Shown piece by piece: positions 16,786 to 22,036 of a stretch of 22,036 nt of DNA (positions are counted from its first letter, which is position 1; each line of letters starts with the position of its first letter). The DNA is from an uncultured Clostridia bacterium (GTDB lineage: Bacteria > Bacillota > Clostridia > TANB77 > CAG-508): positions 1 through 22,036 of the forward strand of contig CANRFS010000004.1 of assembly GCA_947629965.1 (NCBI GenBank), written 5' to 3'. The notes below the pieces were generated by a model that made no database searches, was not told the origin of the DNA, and worked only from the letters and a program-made list of their open reading frames with translations. Position numbers and translations under genes: made by a program.

Positions 16786-17955
16786 ATGAAAGACGTAGAA
16801 ATTACAAATCAAATAAAATACATAGGTGTAGATGATAAAACAATAGATTTATTTGAAGGACAATATGTTGTACCAAATGGAATATCATACAATTCATATT
16901 TAATAAAAGATGAAAAAAATGTTGTAATGGATACAGTAGATAGAAGAGCAAGTGATGAATGGTTTAAGAATTTAGAAAAAGAATTAAATGGTGAAAAAGT
17001 AGATTATTTAGTAGTATCACATCTAGAACCAGATCACGGTGCAAATATTGAGCGCCTAGCAAATAAATATCCAGAGATGAAAATAGTTGGAAATTTAAGA
17101 ACATTTGCATTTATTCCACAATTTTTTGATATAGAAAATTTGGAGGAAAGAAAAATAGAAGTAAAAGAAGGGGACACATTAAATGTAGGTAAACATACTT
17201 TGCAATTTGTAATGGCTCCAATGGTACACTGGCCAGAAGTAATGTGTACTTATGAACAAAGCGAAAAAATACTATTTACAGCTGACGGATTTGGTAAATT
17301 TGGTGCATTAGATACAGAAGAAGACTGGACATGCGAAGCAAGAAGATATTATTTTAATATAGTTGGAAAATATGGAGCGCAAGTCCAATCACTACTTAAA
17401 AAAGTAGCAACATTAGATGTAAAAATGATATGCCCACTTCATGGACCAATACTAAAAGAAAATTTAGGATTTTATATAAATAAATATGATATTTGGAGCA
17501 GTTACAAACCAGAAGATGATGGAGTATTTATTGCATATTCATCAATTCATGGACATACAAAAGAAGCTGCATATAAAATGAAAGAAATTTTAGAAGAAAA
17601 AGGTGCGAAAAAAGTAGCAATATCAGATTTAGCAAGAGATGATATGGCAGAGGCAATAGAAGATGCTTTCAGATATGATAAAATTGTACTTGCATCATCA
17701 AGTTATAATATGGGAGTATTCCCAGCAATGGAGCAATTTTTGCATCATTTGCAAGGTAAAAACTATCAAAACAGAAAAATAGGTATAATAGAAAATGGTA
17801 CATGGGCACCATCAGCAGGAAAATGTATGAAAGAAATAATAGGTCAAATGAAAGATATAACTTTATGTGATACAACAGTTACAATTATGTCTAAAATGAA
17901 CAATCAAAATATAGACAATATGAAAAAATTAGCAGATGAATTATTAAAAAATTAA
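16786..17955 (+). CDS. fprA: Flavodiiron protein FprA (O2/NO reductase)
   Basis: Cytoplasmic A-type flavoprotein that reduces oxygen to water, and in some members NO to N2O, in anaerobes. It has 389 residues, the usual length for the core two-domain form. The metallo-beta-lactamase-like half carries the diiron ligands H79-x-E81-x-D83-H84 (SHLEPDHG), H148 (VHWPE), D167 (FTADGFG) and H219 (CPLHGP). The flavodoxin half begins near residue 246, with the FMN phosphate loop YSSIHGHTKEAA (251-262). No extra C-terminal rubredoxin or flavin reductase domain is fused. The start has GGAGG 8 bases upstream. Desulfoferrodoxin follows after 13 bases, so the two form one oxygen-defence operon. Electrons probably come from a rubredoxin encoded elsewhere. 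Confidence 0.95.
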   Translation: MKDVEITNQIKYIGVDDKTIDLFEGQYVVPNGISYNSYLIKDEKNVVMDTVDRRASDEWFKNLEKELNGEKVDYLVVSHLEPDHGANIERLANKYPEMKIVGNLRTFAFIPQFFDIENLEERKIEVKEGDTLNVGKHTLQFVMAPMVHWPEVMCTYEQSEKILFTADGFGKFGALDTEEDWTCEARRYYFNIVGKYGAQVQSLLKKVATLDVKMICPLHGPILKENLGFYINKYDIWSSYKPEDDGVFIAYSSIHGHTKEAAYKMKEILEEKGAKKVAISDLARDDMAEAIEDAFRYDKIVLASSSYNMGVFPAMEQFLHHLQGKNYQNRKIGIIENGTWAPSAGKCMKEIIGQMKDITLCDTTVTIMSKMNNQNIDNMKKLADELLKN

Positions 17956-17968
17956 GGAGGAATTTAAA

Positions 17969-18352
17969 ATGAAAGAAAAAAACACAGTATTTTACAAATG
18001 TCCAACATGCAATAATCTTATAGGATTAATACAAGGAGATGCAAGGCACATTACATGTTGTGGGAAACCAATGGAATTACTAGTTGCAAATTCTAGCGAT
18101 GCAGCAACAGAAAAGCATGTTCCAGTATATGAAAAAGATGGAGACGAAATGGTTGTAAGAGTAGGAGAAGTAAATCATCCTATGGATGAAGACCACTATA
18201 TAATGTGGATAGCGGTTGTAAGTGACAACCAAACAACAAGAGTAAGATTCTATCCAAACCAAGAACCAGTAGCAAGATTTAAATATATTCCAGGATCTAT
18301 AATATATGCTTACTGTAACAAACACGGACTTTGGAAAAACGAAGTAAAATAA
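17969..18352 (+). CDS. dfx: Desulfoferrodoxin (superoxide reductase)
   Basis: Reduces superoxide to hydrogen peroxide without making oxygen, in the cytoplasm of anaerobes. It has 127 residues, the standard two-iron form. Centre I is the desulforedoxin-like Fe(Cys)4 site with C11, C14, C30 and C31 (CPTC, TCCGKP). Centre II, the active Fe(His)4Cys site, has H50 (EKHVP, with the conserved Glu-Lys), H70 (NHPM), H76 (DHYI), C116 and H119 (CNKHG). All ligands are present. AAGGAGG lies 8 bases before the ATG. It is co-transcribed with fprA and followed by a terminator. Confidence 0.96.
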   Translation: MKEKNTVFYKCPTCNNLIGLIQGDARHITCCGKPMELLVANSSDAATEKHVPVYEKDGDEMVVRVGEVNHPMDEDHYIMWIAVVSDNQTTRVRFYPNQEPVARFKYIPGSIIYAYCNKHGLWKNEVK

Positions 18353-18358
18353 TAAAGC

Positions 18359-18397
18359 AAATTGAGCAAAAGGGAACAACCTCCTTCTGCTCAATTT
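18359..18397 (+). terminator. Rho-independent terminator after dfx
   Basis: Ten-base outer stem AAATTGAGCA (18359-18368) / TGCTCAATTT (18388-18397) followed by TT; the loop contains further partial pairing (AAGGGA with TCCTT). It starts 6 bases after the dfx stop. Confidence 0.75.
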
Positions 18398-18460
18398 TTA
18401 TGAAATAAAGTTAGTATATATAATAAAATAATGTTTAAATGTATAGTGAGGTAGAATTTT

Positions 18461-19216
18461 ATGGCAAAAAAAAGAAGAAATAAAAAATTAAATATTTTAG
18501 AAGGAATCTTTGCACTTTTTATCTTGATTTGTATTTCAATTTATGGATATATAAATCAAAATTCAAATACTGAAAATTTGGAAAGCAATAGTGTAAGTAG
18601 TCAAAATATAATATTTGATTTATCTACAATCCCTGAATATTCTGGTCAGGAATATATTGAAATAAATAATAATATTCCATATTTTAACGAACAAGACTAT
18701 ACAACTACTGTTTTCGAAAAATATAGTGATTTAGATGAAAAAGGTAGATGTGGTATAGCTTTTGCTAATATTTGCAAAGAAATTATGCTTCCAAAAGATG
18801 CCGAAAGGGGAGAAATTGGAGGAGTTAAACCAACCGGCTGGGTACAAAAAAGGTATGATAATTTAATAAAAGATAAATATTTGTATAATCGTTGTCACTT
18901 AATAGGTTGGCAACTTGCAGGAGAAAATGCAAATGAAAAAAATTTAATAACTGGCACAAGATACTTAAATACAGAAGGAATGCTCACATTCGAAAATAAA
19001 GTAGCTGAGTACATAGATAAAAATGAAAATAATCACGTTTTATATAGAGTAACGCCAATTTTTGAAGGCGATAATCTTCTAGCAAGTGGAGTTCAAATGG
19101 AAGCATGGTCAGTTGAAGATGAAGGCAAAGGACTTCATTTTAATGTTTATTGCTATAATGTTCAACCAGGAGTAATTATAGAGTACGCAACGGGAGAAAA
19201 TTATGAAGAAAAATAA
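18461..19216 (+). CDS. Membrane-anchored DNA/RNA non-specific endonuclease (EndA/NucA type)
   Basis: Metal-dependent beta-beta-alpha nuclease family, 251 residues. A lysine-rich start (KKRRNKK) and a hydrophobic stretch at about 12-30 form a signal anchor, so the enzyme should act outside the membrane. The active-site block is YNRCHLIGWQLAGENANEKN followed by LITGTRYLN. H146 is the general base and N161 the probable metal ligand; the NRCH form instead of DRGH is common in clostridial and streptococcal relatives. The start follows GTGAGG by about 10 bases. It is a single gene with no competence genes nearby, so DNA uptake, nutrient scavenging and defence against extracellular DNA all remain possible. 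Confidence 0.88.
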   Translation: MAKKRRNKKLNILEGIFALFILICISIYGYINQNSNTENLESNSVSSQNIIFDLSTIPEYSGQEYIEINNNIPYFNEQDYTTTVFEKYSDLDEKGRCGIAFANICKEIMLPKDAERGEIGGVKPTGWVQKRYDNLIKDKYLYNRCHLIGWQLAGENANEKNLITGTRYLNTEGMLTFENKVAEYIDKNENNHVLYRVTPIFEGDNLLASGVQMEAWSVEDEGKGLHFNVYCYNVQPGVIIEYATGENYEEK

Positions 19217-19249
19217 ATTTATAAAATTTAATAATTTACCATAAAGATA

Positions 19250-19278
19250 TTGTAAATTTATGGAAAACAATATATAAT
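19250..19278 (+). promoter_or_regulatory. Probable promoter upstream of the 187-aa protein gene
   Basis: TTGTAA (19250-19255), 17 bases, TATAAT (19273-19278). The transcript would have a leader of about 80 bases. Confidence 0.5.
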
Positions 19279-19299
19279 TACTCTTAAATTTAATTCTTA

Positions 19300-19320
19300 A
19301 TACTATTAAATCAATAGTAT
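19300..19320 (+). repeat. 8-bp inverted repeat in the leader of the 187-aa protein gene
   Basis: ATACTATT (19300-19307) and AATAGTAT (19313-19320) with a 5-base loop, about 15 bases downstream of the expected transcription start. It could be an operator or a weak RNA hairpin; no T run follows, so it is not a terminator. Confidence 0.45.
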
Positions 19321-19363
19321 ATTTCCAATATAAAACAATAAAATACGAAGGAGTGATTATATA

Positions 19364-19927
19364 TTGAATTTAGATTTAATAAACAATTTATTTAATAATG
19401 CAAAAAACAGCCAATTTGTAGGGGAATTTATGAAAGAGTTATCTGAAGTGTTAAAAAAATCAAATAAAAATATAAAACAGGATAATCTAAAACAAGAAAA
19501 TGTTTTGTATCAAGTAGTAGATATGGATGTAGATGGAGCATATTTGTACAATACTAACAATAATATAATATCAAAAGAAACTGATATATCAGAAGATTTT
19601 TTAGATGAAATAGGAAATGACACAGTATTAAGATATAAAAATGGAGAATATATTATCGAAGAAGAATTAACGCAACAATTCATGGATAGTTTAGTAGATA
19701 TTAAAGAATATAAAGAAATACAAGATAAATTTTTAAAAGAAAGTAATATATTACAAAACGACGAAAATACCAAATATAGAATAGAAGAACGAAAGGATGA
19801 TTATTCTGTATTAAGTTTTGGAGAAAATAACGAATGCGCAATAGAAGTACCAAATGCACTAATACCATTTTGGGCAAATAGCAATGACAAGTTGTATTTT
19901 AAAAATGGAAAATTTAATAGAGCTTAA
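19364..19927 (+). CDS. Hypothetical protein, 187 aa, TTG start
   Basis: Not recognised. It is a soluble, acidic, Asn/Glu/Lys-rich protein without signal peptide, membrane span or cysteine cluster. An N-terminal helix-rich part (residues 1-45) is followed by a mixed region (VDMDVDGAYLYN, GNDTVLRYKNGEYII) and a C-terminal part rich in beta pattern (DYSVLSFGENNECAIEVP). I chose the TTG at 19364 because GAAGGAG ends 10 bases before it; the next in-frame ATG is 22 codons in and has no such site. It has its own putative promoter and terminator. Confidence 0.75.
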   Translation: MNLDLINNLFNNAKNSQFVGEFMKELSEVLKKSNKNIKQDNLKQENVLYQVVDMDVDGAYLYNTNNNIISKETDISEDFLDEIGNDTVLRYKNGEYIIEEELTQQFMDSLVDIKEYKEIQDKFLKESNILQNDENTKYRIEERKDDYSVLSFGENNECAIEVPNALIPFWANSNDKLYFKNGKFNRA

Positions 19928-19944
19928 AGGGGGACAGCCCCTTT
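19926..19944 (+). terminator. Rho-independent terminator overlapping the stop of the 187-aa gene
   Basis: Seven-base stem AAAGGGG / CCCCTTT with a 5-base loop, followed by more T residues to 19948. The last two bases of the TAA stop codon belong to the 5' arm. Confidence 0.85.
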
Positions 19945-19997
19945 TTTTCATTCACCAAAATTTATTGTTTAGAATATAGATAGATGAGGTGAAAAGA

Positions 19998-20942
19998 ATG
20001 AATTATAAATATTATACTTCAAATAATAATGGGCAAGATGACTACGGATTAAAATACATAGATAATCAAGGATATGGATTAATATGTAAAGATTACAAAT
20101 TAGAATTTCCACCACAACATCAAGATACCCAACCAGGAATGGAATATTTAATGGTTCCAAGGCCAATATTTAATAATCCATATTATAGAGGTTCTGGAAA
20201 ACTTATGAATAAAGTTGCAATTATAACAGGAGGAGATTCTGGAATAGGAAGAGCAGTTGCAGTTGGTTTTGTAAAAGAAGGAGCAACCGTAGTAATTGCT
20301 TATTATAACGAGCACAAAGATGCAGAAGAAACAAAAGATTTTATTGAAAGGCTTGGAGGAACATGCCTGCTACTTGCAGGAGATATTAAAGATACAAACT
20401 TTTGCGATAAAATTGTAGACGAAACAATAAAAAAGTTTGGAAGAATTGATATATTAGTAAACAATAGTGGAGTTCAATATCAACAAAAAAGTTTGTTAGA
20501 TATAACAGATGAACAGTTCGATTTAACAATGAAAACAAATATATATTCTATGTTTTACTTAACTAAAAGAGCATTAAAGCACATGAAACCAGGTGCAAGC
20601 ATTATAAATGTAACTTCAATAACTACTTTTCAAGGAGAGCCAGAACTAATAGACTATGTAACCAGTAAAGGTGCCATAGTAGGATTTACAAGGTCTTTAG
20701 CCACAAACTTAGCAGCAAAAAATATAAGAGTAAATGCTGTGTCACCAGGAGTGTTTTGGACGCCACTTCAACCAGCATGTTGGGAAGCAGAAAAAATACC
20801 AACACTTGGATCGGATGCACCAATGGGTAGAGCTGGCCATCCTTACGAAATAGCGCCACTATTTATATATTTAGCAAGTTCAGACTCATCATATGTTACA
20901 GGTCAAGTAATGCACATTAACGGAGGACAATTTAAAGGATAA
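19998..20942 (+). CDS. Short-chain dehydrogenase/reductase, YhdF/YdaD (general stress protein) type
   Basis: Cytoplasmic NAD(P)-dependent oxidoreductase, 314 residues. A long N-terminal extension of about 68 residues with PPQHQDTQPG is typical of the bacillar general-stress SDR group. The Rossmann glycine motif is TGGDSGIG (77-84), NNSG (155-158) replaces the common NNAG, and the catalytic residues are S207, Y220 and K224 (YVTSK). The end (VTGQVMHINGGQFKG) is also standard. I prefer the ATG at 19998, 6 bases after GAGGTG; the GTG at 19989 overlaps this site. Substrate cannot be told from the sequence. Monocistronic, with its own terminator. Confidence 0.92.
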   Translation: MNYKYYTSNNNGQDDYGLKYIDNQGYGLICKDYKLEFPPQHQDTQPGMEYLMVPRPIFNNPYYRGSGKLMNKVAIITGGDSGIGRAVAVGFVKEGATVVIAYYNEHKDAEETKDFIERLGGTCLLLAGDIKDTNFCDKIVDETIKKFGRIDILVNNSGVQYQQKSLLDITDEQFDLTMKTNIYSMFYLTKRALKHMKPGASIINVTSITTFQGEPELIDYVTSKGAIVGFTRSLATNLAAKNIRVNAVSPGVFWTPLQPACWEAEKIPTLGSDAPMGRAGHPYEIAPLFIYLASSDSSYVTGQVMHINGGQFKG

Positions 20943-20949
20943 ATTAAAC

Positions 20950-20968
20950 AAAAGGGCAGTTCCCTTTT
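20950..20968 (+). terminator. Terminator after the SDR gene
   Basis: Seven-base stem AAAAGGG / CCCTTTT with loop cagtt, 7 bases after the stop codon. The T tail is short, so termination may be moderate. Confidence 0.65.
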
Positions 20969-21045
20969 CAGTTAATTTTATAGAACTGCTCCTAAAACAA
21001 ATATACCAATATTATCGTTATAAATTTCATTAAATTGAGAAATTG

Positions 21046-21074
21046 GAAGCGGGTTTTCTCTGAAGACCTGCTTC
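21046..21074. repeat. 9-bp inverted repeat with one wobble pair in an intergenic region
   Basis: GAAGCGGGT (21046-21054) and ACCTGCTTC (21066-21074) with an 11-base loop. It lies between the SDR terminator and the promoter of the last gene. There is no T run on either side, so its role is unclear; it may be an inefficient terminator or a relic. Confidence 0.4.
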
Positions 21075-21146
21075 TATTGTATATCCAAGTATTCTATAAT
21101 TTTAAATATAATTAAATTTTAATTTTACAAAAAGAAACTAGAAATA

Positions 21147-21175
21147 TTGACATTATTCCGAACATGGTATAAAAT
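21147..21175 (+). promoter_or_regulatory. Promoter of the helix-turn-helix gene
   Basis: TTGACA (21147-21152) followed by TATAAAAT (21168-21175); the spacer is 15 or 17 bases depending on the -10 register. Confidence 0.6.
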
Positions 21176-21211
21176 AAAAATATACAGTATTATTCTGAAT
21201 TAAGAATAATA
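21152..21211 (+). promoter_or_regulatory. Candidate operator: repeated ATTATTC(C/T)GAA half-sites and a palindrome
   Basis: ATTATTCCGAA (21152-21162), between -35 and -10, recurs as ATTATTCTGAA at 21189-21199. The second copy is also half of a perfect inverted repeat TATTATTCT-gaatta-AGAATAATA (21188-21211) just downstream of the expected transcription start. This arrangement suits autoregulation by the helix-turn-helix protein encoded next (inference). Confidence 0.45.
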
Positions 21212-21228
21212 TAAAAAGGAGAACGAAA

Positions 21229-22036
21229 ATGATGTATTTAACAGCAAAGCAATTTTCTAAAATATGGGGAATAACAGAAAGAAGAATAATTAAATTATGC
21301 AAAGAGAATAGAATAAGCGGAGCAAGAAAAAATGGTATGGTATGGGAAATTCCAGAAGAAACTACAAAGCCATCAGATAGAAGAAGTAGTATTTACAAAT
21401 ATATTAACATACCAAAAAGAATAATGATTGTGAATGCTAAACAAGAGATAAAAGAATATTTAAAAAATTTACTAAATAAAGAGGGATATATACTAGAATG
21501 GGAAGAATTTAATAGCATAAAAGATAATTTAGATAGGGTAGCTAAGTATTACGAAGGACTAATATACTTTTCAATTAATAATATTGATAAAAACGAAGAA
21601 TTATTTATCAAAAATTTTTCTAAAAAATTACATTCAGAAACGAGTATAGTAATTGTTGATTATAATCAATCAAAAAGAAATGAAATAGAAAAAAAATTAG
21701 CAGATAAGTTGAAAAATGAAGTTGGTCTAAAAATAAATACATTAACTTTAGATATTTCAAAAGATATAGACAGTTTAATTAATTATAATGAAATAGCAGA
21801 GGATATTATTACTTTACTATTAAGACTTAAAAATACAACTGGAATAGCAATTACTACTGATGGTTCAAAAATAGAATTTGATAAAAATGGAAGAACCAAA
21901 AGCCTAGAAATAGGAAAATTTTATAAAGCTATTAATAATTATTTTAAGAATCTTAATAGAGAATCATATTTATGGTGTGCATCTACAATGCTAGAAGATG
22001 AATGGACAGAATCACCACAGGAAATGAAGTTCAGAT
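21229..22036 (+). CDS. Helix-turn-helix protein with degenerate SDR-like region, 3' end beyond the window
   Basis: The first 269 residues are visible, read from the sequence; the frame is open to the window edge. Residues 1-50 form a small DNA-binding domain of the excisionase/MerR-like winged type (LTAKQFSKIWGITERRIIKL, then GMVWEIPE). Residues 60-185 resemble a Rossmann fold in strand-helix rhythm (KRIMIVNAKQEIKEYLKNLL, SIVIVDYNQS) but lack the glycine motif and catalytic YxxxK of active SDRs, so any enzyme activity is doubtful. A distinct segment follows from about 197 (GIAITTDGSK to WCASTMLEDEWTE). AAGGAG ends 6 bases before the ATG at 21229; a second ATG follows directly. Probably a transcription regulator; the SDR relationship is my inference and weak. 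Confidence 0.75.
   Translation, partial: MMYLTAKQFSKIWGITERRIIKLCKENRISGARKNGMVWEIPEETTKPSDRRSSIYKYINIPKRIMIVNAKQEIKEYLKNLLNKEGYILEWEEFNSIKDNLDRVAKYYEGLIYFSINNIDKNEELFIKNFSKKLHSETSIVIVDYNQSKRNEIEKKLADKLKNEVGLKINTLTLDISKDIDSLINYNEIAEDIITLLLRLKNTTGIAITTDGSKIEFDKNGRTKSLEIGKFYKAINNYFKNLNRESYLWCASTMLEDEWTESPQEMKFR

Noticed and set aside
18896..18919. NRCH in place of DRGH in the nuclease active site as an inactivating change
   Set aside because: The catalytic His and the downstream Asn are kept, and NRCHLIG is the usual form in clostridial and streptococcal relatives.
1..22036. CRISPR arrays, tRNA, rRNA, insertion sequences and known riboswitches
   Set aside because: I looked on both strands and saw no spaced direct repeats, cloverleaf sequences, transposase genes or conserved riboswitch cores; all intergenic regions are under 300 bases and are accounted for by promoters and terminators.

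Overview
The window is very AT-rich DNA from a low-GC, strictly anaerobic member of the Firmicutes, most likely a gut-type uncultured Clostridia (inference). The signs are strong AGGAGG ribosome binding sites, consensus sigma-A promoters, A/T-ending codons, an FprA flavodiiron protein beside desulfoferrodoxin, and a gut-clostridial style NRPS ending in a reductase.

Layout. 1-424 (-): start of a response regulator running off the left edge. 544-1555 (+): a DnaJ/CbpA-type co-chaperone with its own promoter. 1578-4452 (+): a three-gene operon (188-aa unknown protein, 51-aa unknown protein, VirD4/TraG-like coupling ATPase) with a perfect consensus promoter and a terminator. 13866-4503 (-): a two-gene operon of a 2482-residue NRPS (C-A-T-C-A-T-reductase, binding-pocket codes closest to Thr then Gly) followed 10 bases later by a 7TM-PAS histidine kinase. 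14013-15186 (+): an HtrA-type membrane-anchored serine protease. 15263-16706 (+): a single-span membrane protein with a long Glu/Lys-rich cytoplasmic head. 16724-18397 (+): the fprA-dfx oxygen/superoxide detoxification operon. 18461-19216: a membrane-anchored NucA/EndA-type nuclease. 19364-19944: an unknown 187-aa protein. 19998-20968: a stress-type short-chain dehydrogenase. 21147-22036: a helix-turn-helix protein with a degenerate C-terminal part, running off the right edge.

The most striking signal concerns translation. Two otherwise well-conserved genes, the VirD4-like ATPase and the HtrA protease, are each broken by exactly one extra base. In both the extra base is the C of an in-frame CGG codon (NNA-CGG-N), and skipping that C restores a conserved glycine and the family sequence: the Walker A loop in one, the protease-PDZ junction in the other. 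In about 6,800 codons I read by eye, these are the only two in-frame CGG codons. About 37 other CGG trinucleotides on coding strands are all out of frame, while CGT and CGC are used normally. This fits +1 frameshifting at a CGG codon that is unassigned or poorly decoded, although two separate errors or mutations remain possible.

The second theme is a putative N-acyl dipeptide-aldehyde pathway whose synthetase is translationally coupled to a sensor kinase, with a response regulator gene on the same strand about 4 kb further on. No phosphopantetheinyl transferase or exporter is present in the window.
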